Positions 17,057-25,528 of a stretch of DNA of 34,609 nucleotides are shown here, one piece after another. The translations under genes were made by a program, and so were the position numbers. Numbering within the stretch: position 1 is the stretch's first letter; each line of letters begins with the position of its first letter. The notes beneath the pieces are model-generated. The model was not told where the DNA came from. It worked only from the letters and a program-made list of their open reading frames with translations, and did no database searches. Origin of the DNA: an uncultured Muribaculaceae bacterium (GTDB lineage: Bacteria; Bacteroidota; Bacteroidia; Bacteroidales; Muribaculaceae). Location of the stretch: the NCBI GenBank assembly GCA_944321865.1, contig CALUMZ010000023.1, positions 1 to 34,609 on the forward strand, given 5' to 3'.

Positions 17057-17100
17057 AAAAAGGTATATCTGAAAAGTTATTCGTTATTTAAAGATTGTTA

Positions 17101-17108
17101 CAAAATTA
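17101..17108 (-). promoter_or_regulatory. -7 box of the AspT-type transporter gene
   Basis: Read on the minus strand this is TAATTTTG, matching TAnnTTTG. A TTG (17132-17134 in plus coordinates) sits 23 nt upstream as a possible -33 element. Confidence 0.5.
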
Positions 17109-17171
17109 CTCTTTTATTTCCAATATCAGCCCAATGCGGCCCGATATTTTTCCCGCCGCGCACCGGGGCAA

Positions 17172-18533
17172 TCAATCGGCCTGCGGCTTGTAGTCGGCGG
17201 CAAGGCACGGTTTGTGACCTATGTTGTAATAGTCGAGCCCCACCGATGTCAAGTCTTCGGGTTGGTATATATTGCGGCCGTCTATAACCACATTGCCGGC
17301 CATGGCTTTCTTAATTACCTGCCACGACGGCAACCTGAATTCTTCCCATTCGGTAACCACAATCAGCGCATCGGCATCATTGGTGGCATCATAAATATCT
17401 TTGCAGTAAACAATGGGCTTATCGGCAAGCCGTCGACGGGCTTCACCCATAGCCACAGGGTCGTATGCCTTGACCGTACACCCGGCTTCAAGCAGCGAAT
17501 TAATCAGCACTAACGATGGTGCCTCACGCATGTCGTCGGTCTTGGGCTTGAATGCAAGCCCCCACACCGATACCGTCTTTCCGGCAAGGGCATCCGCGCC
17601 GCCAAATATTTTCGCCAACTTGTCAAACAGCACATGCTTCTGGCTCTCGTTTACAGCTTCCACGGCCTCCACTATGCGCATTTGCATGCCGTGTTCGCGT
17701 GCCGTGTGGGCAAGTGCCTTGACATCTTTCGGGAAACATGAGCCGCCATACCCGCAACCGGGATACAGGAATTTGCTGCCTATGCGGCTGTCCGACCCTA
17801 TACCCTTGCGCACCATGCTCACGTTGGCACCCACGCGCTCGCACAGGTTGGCTATGTCGTTCATGAAACTTATGCGGGTGGCAAGCATCGCATTGGCGGC
17901 ATACTTGGTCATCTCGGCCGACGGAATATCCATGAAAATCACCCTGAAGCTGTTCAGCATAAACGGACGGTACAGACGCGCCAACAGCCGCTCGGCCTTT
18001 TCCGAATCGGTTCCCACGACCACCCTCTCGGGGCTCATGAAATCCTTTATGGCAACACCCTCCTTCAAGAACTCGGGGTTAGATGCCACGTCAAATTCTA
18101 TATCCACCCCGCGGCGGTCGAGTTCTTCCTTTATCACCGCGCGTATTTTCTCGGCAGTTCCTACCGGCACGGTACTCTTGGTGACCACAACAAGGTATTT
18201 GTTCATATTGCGGCCTATGGTGCGAGCCACATCGAGCACATATCTCAAGTCGGCACTACCATCCTCGTCGGCCGGTGTCCCAACAGCCGTAAATACCAGT
18301 TCCACGTCGTCAAGCACCTCGGCAAGGTCGGTGGTGAACATCAATCTTCCACTGTGGCAGTTTCGTTCCACTATCTCGCCAAGTCCCGGCTCATAAATAG
18401 GCAATATGCCTTTTTTCAAATTCTCTATTTTCTTTTCGTCCACATCGACACATGTAACCTTTACACCCGTTTCGGCAAAACAGGCACCTGTGACAAGGCC
18501 GACGTAGCCGCTTCCCACTATCGCTATGTGCAT
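17172..18533 (-). CDS. ugd: UDP-glucose 6-dehydrogenase
   Basis: This 453-residue cytoplasmic enzyme oxidises UDP-glucose to UDP-glucuronate with two NAD+, supplying precursors for capsule or other surface polysaccharide. The N-terminal Rossmann motif is GSGYVGLVTG (7-16), followed by the conserved YEPGLGE (47-53) and VVTKSTVPVGT (116-125). The catalytic Cys266 sits in GYGGSCFPKDVKAL. The C-terminal UDP-binding domain contains WGLAFKPKTDDMREAPS. The longer in-frame start at 18584 would add 17 residues and overlaps the -7 box, so MHIAIVGSGYVG at 18533 is chosen. UDP-mannuronate or related nucleotide-sugar dehydrogenases share this fold, but the motifs fit UGD well. No polysaccharide cluster is visible next to it. 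Confidence 0.93.
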   Translation of the reverse strand: MHIAIVGSGYVGLVTGACFAETGVKVTCVDVDEKKIENLKKGILPIYEPGLGEIVERNCHSGRLMFTTDLAEVLDDVELVFTAVGTPADEDGSADLRYVLDVARTIGRNMNKYLVVVTKSTVPVGTAEKIRAVIKEELDRRGVDIEFDVASNPEFLKEGVAIKDFMSPERVVVGTDSEKAERLLARLYRPFMLNSFRVIFMDIPSAEMTKYAANAMLATRISFMNDIANLCERVGANVSMVRKGIGSDSRIGSKFLYPGCGYGGSCFPKDVKALAHTAREHGMQMRIVEAVEAVNESQKHVLFDKLAKIFGGADALAGKTVSVWGLAFKPKTDDMREAPSLVLINSLLEAGCTVKAYDPVAMGEARRRLADKPIVYCKDIYDATNDADALIVVTEWEEFRLPSWQVIKKAMAGNVVIDGRNIYQPEDLTSVGLDYYNIGHKPCLAADYKPQAD

Positions 18534-18581
18534 ATCACTAATATTTTTACAGACGAATGATAATATGTAAAAAAACTTTTG

Positions 18582-18589
18582 CAAAGATA
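18582..18589 (-). promoter_or_regulatory. -7 box of ugd
   Basis: On the minus strand this reads TATCTTTG (TAnnTTTG). The predicted start near 18575 leaves a leader of about 42 nt. It is divergent from the promoter at 18668-18675, about 80 bp away. Confidence 0.5.
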
Positions 18590-18667
18590 ACCATTCACCG
18601 CCAAATCATAAAACACGCAACAACTAATATTAGTCTGTACAGATGTTCTTTTACCGATTTTTTTGCG

Positions 18668-18675
18668 TAAGTTTG
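18668..18675 (+). promoter_or_regulatory. -7 box of the 18698-19258 gene
   Basis: TAAGTTTG matches TAnnTTTG. A short leader of about 15 nt containing AGGA precedes the ATG at 18698. Confidence 0.5.
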
Positions 18676-18697
18676 CACAAAACATCAGGACAACGAT

Positions 18698-19258
18698 ATG
18701 AAAAGATTATTGACTTACGTTTTTATAACGCTGTTGACAGTGTTTTACTGTAAAGGCGAACGGTTCACTTGGTCGGGACACGACCTCACTTTCGATGTTC
18801 CCGAAGGTGGAGTGGTAACCTATAATTCGCGTTCCATTTTTGAAATACAGTGGTATGACCTTACAGTGCTAATAAAATTGTACGACAAGTCGCAAGCCGA
18901 CGACAACTACATAAAATATGCCCTTAACAAGACCGCCGCTGGCTATAACATGTATGACACCGACATGAAGAAAGCCAAGATTGACGGCTGCAAAGGCTAC
19001 TCTCTCACCGGCACGCTTCCCGACGGTTCGCGCGCTTGCCTGACAAACGTCACGGCAAAAAAGGCTGACCTCGCCATGCAAATCGAAATAAATTACATCC
19101 TCGAAAACGAAAAAATAGTCAACAATATTCTCAACAGCTTCAAAGTGGGCAAAAAACAAGAAATCAAGAAACCCAAACAGAAAATACAGAAAAAAGGCGA
19201 CAAGGATAAGCCCATAAAGCCGGGGACCCTCGAAGGGGAAGACCTGCACTACATATAA
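18698..19258 (+). CDS. Small secreted protein of unknown function with Lys-rich tail
   Basis: This 186-residue protein has a signal peptide (MKRLLTYVFITLLTVFYCKG). A compact domain follows at about 22-145 with GHDLTFDVPEGGVVTYNSRS and KGYSLTGTLPDGSRACLTNVTAKKADLAMQI in separate segments. The last 35 residues are Lys-rich and low in complexity (KKQEIKKPKQKIQKKGDKDK). I do not recognise the family. The basic tail could bind nucleic acid or acidic envelope polymers, but this is speculation. The single Cys in the signal region is not in a good lipobox. It has its own promoter and is divergent from ugd. Confidence 0.75.
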   Translation: MKRLLTYVFITLLTVFYCKGERFTWSGHDLTFDVPEGGVVTYNSRSIFEIQWYDLTVLIKLYDKSQADDNYIKYALNKTAAGYNMYDTDMKKAKIDGCKGYSLTGTLPDGSRACLTNVTAKKADLAMQIEINYILENEKIVNNILNSFKVGKKQEIKKPKQKIQKKGDKDKPIKPGTLEGEDLHYI

Positions 19259-19370
19259 CCGCTGCAAGCATCGCCGGCAATTCGGCAGGCTTCGCCACTA
19301 TTCGGGAACAATTATTTCATATACCTCTCTTTTTGCAAAGTTTTGATGCTTGATTATTATGCAGAATGAT

Positions 19371-19378
19371 TAACTTTG
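19371..19378 (+). promoter_or_regulatory. -7 box of the coiled-coil protein gene
   Basis: TAACTTTG matches TAnnTTTG, 32 bp before the ATG at 19411. A TTTG lies at 19342-19345, with a gap of 25 nt that is longer than usual. Confidence 0.5.
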
Positions 19379-19410
19379 CACCTTGATAAATCAAAAAAAC
19401 GAAGTTTAAT

Positions 19411-20307
19411 ATGGCTCCTTCCCAAAAGAAAGCATTAATCATAGTGGGCGCATTGGTTGCCTTGGCAATTGTCTCCTTTTTCGTATTCTATGCAAAAAAA
19501 CAAATCGACGACGCAAAAGCCGCAAACGAGCAACTAATGTTGCAAAACGAACAATTGCAACTGAAACAGGAATATGAAAACCTCAGTGCCGAATTCAAAA
19601 ACTATGAAAGCCAGACGCAATTTCTCAACAACGACTCCTTGCTCATAAAATACGGAGAAGCCAAGGACAAAGTCGAAAAGCTGCTCACCGAGCTGCGCAC
19701 ACAACGCATCACCAGCAACAAACGCATCAAAGAACTGCAAGGAGAAATCGAAACTCTGCGCGGCATCATGCGCCATTACGTGCAAGTAATCGATTCGTTA
19801 GGCCGTGAAAATGCTGGGCTTAGAGCCGAAAACGAAAAAATTCGCACACAAAACAGGCAACTCACATCACAAGTGACACAAGCGACAAAAGAAAACGAAG
19901 ACTTGTCGAAACGAATGACACTTGCCGAGAAGCTCAATGTGAGCGGAGTGGAACTTACCGCCTTGAAAAGCAACGGTAAGACCGAGAAAAAAATCACCAA
20001 AGCCAAGCAGCTCAAAGTCTCTTTCACCATACCGCAAAACAACTCTACGCCGGTGGGAGAAAAAACCATATACATGCGTATTACAAGTCCCGAGGGCTTC
20101 TTGCTTGGCGAAAACGGCACTTTCCCATTTGAAGGCGGGAATGTACCATACACCGAGCGCAAGACTTTTGAATATGAAGGGCAGGAAATTCCCGACATGG
20201 CCATATATTGGAACGTGAACACCACTCTAAATGCCGGGACATATACCGTGGAATTGTTCCTTGACGACTATCGGCTTGCCTCACGCAACTTCACTTTCAA
20301 AAAATAA
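19411..20307 (+). CDS. Membrane-anchored coiled-coil protein with C-terminal beta domain
   Basis: This 298-residue protein has one N-terminal transmembrane helix (ALIIVGALVALAIVSFFVFYA, about 8-28) without a cleavage site. A long heptad-rich coiled coil covers about 30-180, rich in Glu, Lys, Gln and Leu. A C-terminal globular region (about 195-298) looks beta-rich (KQLKVSFTIPQNNSTPVGEK, AGTYTVELFLDDYRLASRNF). The topology suggests an inner-membrane anchor with a periplasmic rod and head. Such proteins act in envelope organisation or division, but no specific function can be assigned. It looks like a conserved Bacteroidales hypothetical protein. It is transcribed alone from the box at 19371. 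Confidence 0.8.
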   Translation: MAPSQKKALIIVGALVALAIVSFFVFYAKKQIDDAKAANEQLMLQNEQLQLKQEYENLSAEFKNYESQTQFLNNDSLLIKYGEAKDKVEKLLTELRTQRITSNKRIKELQGEIETLRGIMRHYVQVIDSLGRENAGLRAENEKIRTQNRQLTSQVTQATKENEDLSKRMTLAEKLNVSGVELTALKSNGKTEKKITKAKQLKVSFTIPQNNSTPVGEKTIYMRITSPEGFLLGENGTFPFEGGNVPYTERKTFEYEGQEIPDMAIYWNVNTTLNAGTYTVELFLDDYRLASRNFTFKK

Positions 20308-20376
20308 CAGGCTCCTTACAAAAAAATCGAATACAAAAAAAATTGCTCCGACATGGTGCGAGTAAAAAAATATTAC

Positions 20377-20384
20377 TAATTTCG
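20377..20384 (+). promoter_or_regulatory. Near-consensus -7 box of the pRiA4b-like gene
   Basis: TAATTTCG is one base off TAnnTTTG. It lies 56 bp before the ATG at 20441, and the leader is very AT-rich. Confidence 0.4.
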
Positions 20385-20440
20385 CAGCGCCAAACGGCAA
20401 CAAAAAAATACTGATTATATATAATATATAAATACAAAAG

Positions 20441-21004
20441 ATGATTTATAAATTTCGTATAGTATCAGACGAAGTAGACAACTTCAAACGTGAAATTGCA
20501 ATCGATGCCGACGACACTTTTTTGCGCTTGCGCAATGCTATCCTTGATTCCGTGGGCTACACCAAGGACCAGATGGATTCGTTCTTCATTTGCGATGACG
20601 ACTGGAGCAAGGAAAAGGAAATAACTTTAGTGGAAATGGACACCGATTCCGACCAAGATATATGGCTCATGGAAGATACCCGCCTGAGCGAATTAATTGA
20701 AGACGAGGGGCAAAAACTGATTTTCGTATTCGACTACATGACCGACCGCGCTTTCTTCATGGAAATGAAAGAATGCGTACCCGGCAAAAGTCTCAAGGAT
20801 CCATTATGCCAACGTAAGGAAGGCAAAGCCCCGGCTCAGTTTATAGATATCGACGAAGCCAACGACAAGGCCGCAGCAGCCAAAGCCGCAGCTATAGGAG
20901 CTATCGGCATCGACGACATTGACGAGGATTTCTATGGCGAAGACGGGTTCAACGACGATGAACTCGGAGACTTGTCCGACTATGACGACGAAGAAATCCG
21001 ATAA
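20441..21004 (+). CDS. Plasmid pRiA4b ORF-3-like acidic protein
   Basis: This 187-residue cytoplasmic protein matches the pRiA4b ORF-3/IS1096 passenger-like fold. It has the N-terminal MIYKFRIVSDEVDNFKREIAI strand, then TFLRLRNAILDSVGYTKDQMDSFFICDDDW, then the middle SELIEDEGQKLIFVFDYMTDRAFFMEM. The final 40 residues are an acidic tail (GIDDIDEDFYGEDGFNDDEL), giving a very low pI. Despite its name, the family in Bacteroidales is chromosomal and of unknown function, so its presence is not evidence of an insertion sequence. It is followed by a clear terminator. Confidence 0.85.
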   Translation: MIYKFRIVSDEVDNFKREIAIDADDTFLRLRNAILDSVGYTKDQMDSFFICDDDWSKEKEITLVEMDTDSDQDIWLMEDTRLSELIEDEGQKLIFVFDYMTDRAFFMEMKECVPGKSLKDPLCQRKEGKAPAQFIDIDEANDKAAAAKAAAIGAIGIDDIDEDFYGEDGFNDDELGDLSDYDDEEIR

Positions 21005-21067
21005 CAACAACCACACAACGATACACACTGGTTATTCAATATAAATACATTAAGTTTTTGAATGGAG

Positions 21068-21103
21068 TTGCCGGCCTTGTGAAAAGCCGGCAATTTCTTT
21101 TTC
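21068..21103 (+). terminator. Terminator after the pRiA4b-like gene
   Basis: An 8-bp GC-rich stem (TTGCCGGC at 21068-21075 with 21086-21093) is followed by TTTCTTTTT. Confidence 0.8.
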
Positions 21104-21200
21104 CAAGCCCCGGCCACCACGGGCAAAAAACAAACCACAAACATCAACCCAATCAACACCCCTCGACCTAAAATGTGCAACAAAATTCCTGCATTGATTC

Positions 21201-21633
21201 AGTAGAGACGTGGCGTTGCCGCGTCTCGTAGCCAGCAGTTACGTATAATACATTTAGCATCAACAACTTATCCAACAAGATTGTAAGAGGGTATATCAAA
21301 ATTGTGTGCGGGCGGCAGAGCCGTCCAATGTGCATAACCGCTGCGTGAGGCGTAGCCGAACCTGCGGACGTTGCATGTCTACCTACCCGACGGCCTCGTG
21401 AGAGGTCGAATAGGTTGTACGACAGTGAATTATTCGACCTCTCGCGAGGCCGATTTGTGTGGCTGCTCATTCCTCCGACGGTTTGCTCCCGATGGTCGCT
21501 GCACCGTCGGTTATGCACATTGGACGGCTTCGCCGCCCTCCGTTTTCATTTTGATACACCCTCTACTGCCACATTGGAATGATAATTTTGATACTACCCC
21601 TACGGGGGGCAAAATCGCATTTTGATACCCTCC
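21201..21633. mobile_element. MITE-like element split by a second nested element
   Basis: The left part (about 21201-21285) matches the interior of the 173-bp elements at 27199 and 34328, including the GAGACG/CGTCTC hairpin and the AT-rich spacer ending in CCAACAAGATTGTA. The right part (21564-21594) matches their ending TACTGCCACATTG ... TGATAATTTTGATAC. An outer right end follows, near 21610-21633 (CAAAATCGCATTTTGATACC). Where the 28-bp central palindrome should be, a different 277-bp element sits at 21287-21563. The left terminus is eroded and its boundary uncertain. No protein is encoded. Confidence 0.65.
21287..21563. mobile_element. 277-bp palindromic element nested in the preceding one
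   Basis: The ends are GAGGGTATATCAAAAT and ATTTTGATACACCCTC. Inside, 21310-21340 pairs with 21508-21538 (29 of 31), and 21392-21412 pairs with 21431-21451 (20 of 21). CCGACGGT at 21475-21482 pairs with 21503-21510 as an alternative. A transcript or single strand would fold into a large branched structure. The start of a related copy in opposite orientation lies at the right edge of the window (34536 onward). It encodes no transposase. Confidence 0.7.
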
Positions 21634-22040
21634 CCACTACCACAATGCACGTATATATCTTATTGTATTCTGCCTCAAAACACCGGAGGGCGACACGACT
21701 TCACATAGGTACATAAAAAAACAACTCCGGTATCACTACCTGAGATGCTTCAATTAACTTTCTAATACCTTAACATAAACCTAAAAACTAAAAACACTTG
21801 CCTCACGACAATTTGTTTTCATTAACCTTAAAATCTTTTACCATGAAAACTGATACAAAGGTACAACCAATTTCGGCACTACAAAATTTTTCGCAAATAA
21901 AAAACATGTTGTTTAACATATTTTCCAACCAGACGGCAGCAATTGCAGTTAAATTAACACAATTACACAATTTACACCCACACTCAAAGCATTTTTCCAT
22001 TATTTCTCCCCTATCAAGCACACCTTCGACAAATAATTGC
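21634..22040. other. AT-rich intergenic stretch before the tricorn gene
   Basis: It holds no recognised gene. One frame stays open from 21798 into the tricorn gene and contains an ATG at 21843 preceded by an A/T-rich stretch. The encoded sequence has no recognisable domain or signal, and the likely promoter lies downstream at 22041, so it is treated as non-coding. Confidence 0.45.
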
Positions 22041-22048
22041 TATTTTTG
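22041..22048 (+). promoter_or_regulatory. -7 box of the tricorn protease gene
   Basis: TATTTTTG matches TAnnTTTG, 37 bp before the chosen ATG at 22086. No -33 TTTG is evident. Confidence 0.45.
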
Positions 22049-22085
22049 CAATCAAAATGAAACATATTTTACACACAATTGTTAT

Positions 22086-25000
22086 ATGAAATCATCTTTC
22101 TTATTAACCCTCATGATTGCAGGCTGCGCAGTCACAGCAAGCGCCGAAGAAGGCAGATTGCTGCGATTCCCGGCCACAAACAGCACCGACGTAGTGTTTT
22201 CCTATGCCGGCGACCTTTACAAAGCCCCTCTTGCAGGCGGTGAAGCCCAACGGCTCACATCGAGCAATGGTTACGAAATGTTTGCACGCTTCTCTCCCGA
22301 CGGGAAGCAAATTGCATTTACCGGGCAATATGATGGCAGCACCGAAGTTTACTTGATGCCGGCCGAAGGTGGCTCACCTGTCAGGCTCACCTACTCACCC
22401 ACCAATGCCCGCGACGACCTTGCCGACCGCATGGGTCCCAACAATGTGGTTATGGCTTGGACTCCCGACGGCAGCAGCATCGTATACCGCAACCGCATCA
22501 GTTCGGGATTCGATGGCGTGCTGATGACCGTGTCGCCCGAAGGCGGCATGCCCGGGCAGATTCCGTTGCCCGAGGGTGGCTTCTGCTGCTACTCGCCCGA
22601 CGGCAGCCGGCTGGCCTACAACCGCGTGTTCCGCGAGTTCCGCACTTGGAAGTATTACAAGGGCGGAATGGCCGACGATGTGTGGATTTACGACCCCAAG
22701 GCAGGCAAAGTGGAAAATATTACCAACAACGTTGCCCAAGACATTTTCCCCATGTGGGTGGGCGATGAAATATTTTTTGCCAGCGACCGCGACCGCCGCA
22801 TGAACATTTTCGTATACAACACCGTCACCAAAACCACCGAAAAGGTAACCAACTTCACCGACTATGACGTGAAGTTCCCCAGCACCGACGGCAAGACCAT
22901 CGTGTTTGAAAACGGTGGCTACATATACAAGCTCGACCCCAAGACCCGGCAATACAGCAAAATCAACATCACGCTCAATGCCGAAGCCAACAAGGCCCGT
23001 CCCGAGCTGCGCAAGGTCAAAGAAAACCTGAGTGCATTCGACACCGCCCCCAACGGCAACCGCATCGTCGTGTCGGCACGTGGGGAGATATTCAATCTTC
23101 CTGCCAACAAGGGTGTTACATACAACATCACTCGCACGTCGGGTGCCAACGACCGTGACGGCAACTGGAGCCCCGACGGACGATTCATTTCATACATCTC
23201 CGACATAACAGGTGAAACCGAGGTGTGGATGCAACCTGCAACAGGCGGCGACCCCGAGCAACTCACCACCGGCAACGACACCTACATTCGCTGGCACCGT
23301 TGGAGCCCCGACAGCAAAAGCATCATATATGGCGACCGCAAAAACCGCCTCGTCTTGATTGATGTTGCTGCCAAAAGCAAGCAAGTGTTGCTGCAAGACT
23401 CCATCGGCGAGTTCTACGACGTGCAGTTCTCACCCGACAGTCGTTGGCTCACCTACACCCGTACCGCACCCAACCAGATGCAAGTTGTCTATGTCTATGA
23501 CCTTGCTGCCGGAAAGGAATACCCTGTCACCGAAGACTGGTACACCTCGACCGTACCGGCATTCAGTACCGACGGCAAATACCTCATCTATGCCGGAGCT
23601 CGCGACCTGAACCCCATATACAGCTATGTGGAATGGAACTTTGCATACACTGCAATGGACGGCATCTACATGGTAATGCTGTCGAAAGACACGCCGTCGC
23701 CATTGCTGCCCACCGACGACTGTGTGGCTGTCGAAGGTGATAATGACGACAATGACACCGACGACAATGGGAACGGCAAAGAAGAAGAGAACACCGTCAA
23801 AATCGACATCGACGGCCTTGCCGACCGCACCATCAAGCTCCCTGTCGGGACCGGCAACTACGGTAACTTCTATTGCAACGGCACTGCCGTGTGGTATAAT
23901 GACGGCTCGACAATCAAGAAATTCGACTTGTCATCGCAAGAAGAATCCACATTGCTCGACGGCGGCGTGTTCGAGGTTTCGGCCGATGGCAAGAAAGCCT
24001 TGGTTTACAAATATGCCGACCGTTCCATCGGCTTGTGCGACTTCCCTGCCGGCGACTTCTCGGGCAGCAAGCCGGTCAACCTCGACGACATGACGGCTCT
24101 CGTGGAATATGACAAAGAATGGGCGCAAATCTACGACGAAGTGTGGCGCGCATACCGCGACGGATTCTACCTCGAAAACATGCACGAAGTAGACTGGAAG
24201 GCAATGAAAGACAAGTATGCCGCATTGCTCCCCTACGTCAAGTGCCGTCAAGACCTCAGCTACGTGATTGGCGGGCTCATTGGCGAACTTGCCACCGGAC
24301 ATGCCTACGTGGGTCCCGGCGGTGACGACAACAAGGGCGTCGCCACAGTCAAGACCGGGCTGCTCGGCGCAAAGCTTAGCCGCGACGACAAAAGCGGGTT
24401 CTACCGCATCGACAAGATTCTGGAAGGCGCCCCCTACAGTGCATCGCTCACCTCTCCGCTTGCCCAACAGGGACTTAATGTCAAGGAAGGCGACTACATA
24501 GTTGCCATCGACGGTGTACCGACCAACACCACCGGCAACATCTACAACATGCTCGTTGGCAAAGCCGGCGTAATGACCGAGCTGTCTGTCAACACATCGG
24601 CAAGACTCGACGGAGCACGCCGCATCACCATAAAGCCCATTGAAGACGAATATCCGCTCTACCACTACGCTTGGGTACAGGGCAACATCAAGAAAGTGGA
24701 AGAAGCCACCGACGGGCGTGTGGGCTACATCTACATTCCCGACATGGGTCCCGAAGGGCTTAACGAGTTTGTGCGCTACTACTATCCGCAACTCGACAAG
24801 GAAGCACTCATCATCGACGACCGTGCCAACGGCGGAGGCAACATCTCACCGATGGTTATCGAACGCCTGTTGCGCACCCCCTATCGCATGACCATGTACC
24901 GCGGCTCGACAATGAACGGCACCACCCCCGAAGGCACCCACTACGGTCCCAAAGTGTTGCTTATCAACAAATACTCGGCCAGCGACGGCGACCTGTTCCC

Positions 25001-25331
25001 GTGGAGCTTCAAGGCTGTCGGCCTCGGCACCGTAATCGGCACTCGCACATGGGGCGGCATCGTGGGCATAACCAGCTCACTGCCATATATCGACGGTACC
25101 GACGTGCGCGTACCATTCTTCACCAACTATGATGCTCGCACTGGCAAATGGATAGTCGAGAACCACGGCGTAGACCCCGACATATACATCGACAACGACC
25201 CCATCAAGGAATATGCAGGCATCGACGAGCAGCTCAACAAGGCCATCGAAGTGGCCCTCGAGCAACTCAAGTCGCGCAAGCCGCTCCCCAAGACCCCGGC
25301 ACCGCGCACCCTCAAGGACCTCGGCCTGTAA
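22086..25331 (+). CDS. Secreted tricorn-type S41 serine protease
   Basis: This 1081-residue protein starts with a signal peptide (MKSSFLLTLMIAGCAVTASA). Two beta-propeller regions (about 25-680) follow, with many WSPDG/YSPDGS repeats like archaeal tricorn. A core region, a PDZ domain (about 770-860) and a C-terminal S41 peptidase domain complete it. The expected catalytic residues are visible: H739 in ELATGHAYV, nucleophile S966 with D967 in SASDGD, and E1025 in VENHGVDPD, positions almost identical to archaeal tricorn. The residue before H739 is Gly where the archaeal enzyme has Ser. An Asp/Asn-rich insert (VEGDNDDNDTDDNGNG, about 548-563) sits in the propeller part. Tricorn trims peptides; this exported form probably digests peptides in the periplasm or outside. 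An in-frame upstream ATG at 21798 would hide the signal peptide, so 22086 is preferred. Confidence 0.92.
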   Translation: MKSSFLLTLMIAGCAVTASAEEGRLLRFPATNSTDVVFSYAGDLYKAPLAGGEAQRLTSSNGYEMFARFSPDGKQIAFTGQYDGSTEVYLMPAEGGSPVRLTYSPTNARDDLADRMGPNNVVMAWTPDGSSIVYRNRISSGFDGVLMTVSPEGGMPGQIPLPEGGFCCYSPDGSRLAYNRVFREFRTWKYYKGGMADDVWIYDPKAGKVENITNNVAQDIFPMWVGDEIFFASDRDRRMNIFVYNTVTKTTEKVTNFTDYDVKFPSTDGKTIVFENGGYIYKLDPKTRQYSKINITLNAEANKARPELRKVKENLSAFDTAPNGNRIVVSARGEIFNLPANKGVTYNITRTSGANDRDGNWSPDGRFISYISDITGETEVWMQPATGGDPEQLTTGNDTYIRWHRWSPDSKSIIYGDRKNRLVLIDVAAKSKQVLLQDSIGEFYDVQFSPDSRWLTYTRTAPNQMQVVYVYDLAAGKEYPVTEDWYTSTVPAFSTDGKYLIYAGARDLNPIYSYVEWNFAYTAMDGIYMVMLSKDTPSPLLPTDDCVAVEGDNDDNDTDDNGNGKEEENTVKIDIDGLADRTIKLPVGTGNYGNFYCNGTAVWYNDGSTIKKFDLSSQEESTLLDGGVFEVSADGKKALVYKYADRSIGLCDFPAGDFSGSKPVNLDDMTALVEYDKEWAQIYDEVWRAYRDGFYLENMHEVDWKAMKDKYAALLPYVKCRQDLSYVIGGLIGELATGHAYVGPGGDDNKGVATVKTGLLGAKLSRDDKSGFYRIDKILEGAPYSASLTSPLAQQGLNVKEGDYIVAIDGVPTNTTGNIYNMLVGKAGVMTELSVNTSARLDGARRITIKPIEDEYPLYHYAWVQGNIKKVEEATDGRVGYIYIPDMGPEGLNEFVRYYYPQLDKEALIIDDRANGGGNISPMVIERLLRTPYRMTMYRGSTMNGTTPEGTHYGPKVLLINKYSASDGDLFPWSFKAVGLGTVIGTRTWGGIVGITSSLPYIDGTDVRVPFFTNYDARTGKWIVENHGVDPDIYIDNDPIKEYAGIDEQLNKAIEVALEQLKSRKPLPKTPAPRTLKDLGL

Positions 25332-25361
25332 CCACGGCTCTTAATCAAGGCATTACACACC

Positions 25362-25399
25362 GCAACCCGACTCCCCTCCGGAGCCGGGTTGCTTGTTTC
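25362..25399 (+). terminator. Terminator after the tricorn gene
   Basis: A 12-bp stem (25362-25373 with 25381-25392, one A-C mismatch) with a 7-nt loop is followed by TTGTTTCTT. Confidence 0.75.
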
Positions 25400-25438
25400 T
25401 TCCGACACATTCAGCGCATATTCTTACATAAAATGCAG

Positions 25439-25460
25439 GCGGTGTATCAAAAATTTTGCC
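25439..25460. repeat. Solo end fragment of the MITE-like family
   Basis: GCGGTGTATCAAAAATTTTGCC resembles the family terminus (GGTGTATCAAAATTGC at 4604) without a partner nearby. It lies just upstream of the GH109-type gene promoter. It may be a remnant end or chance similarity. Confidence 0.4.
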
Positions 25461-25492
25461 GGCCACATAACGCATTTGCAAACTCTATTTGG

Positions 25493-25500
25493 TAAATTTG
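25493..25500 (+). promoter_or_regulatory. -7 box of the GH109-type gene
   Basis: TAAATTTG matches TAnnTTTG, 28 bp before the ATG. TTTG at 25475-25478 is too close to be a normal -33 element. Confidence 0.5.
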
Positions 25501-25528
25501 TAAAACTAAAATCACAACCAATACTGTT

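Noticed and set aside
20441..21004. Insertion sequence passenger gene
   Set aside because: The family name mentions IS1096/pRiA4b, but no transposase or IS ends flank this gene; it looks like an ordinary chromosomal gene.
21371..21625. 84-codon frame in the palindromic element
   Set aside because: It is composed of hairpin arms and has no ribosome site; it is not a credible protein.
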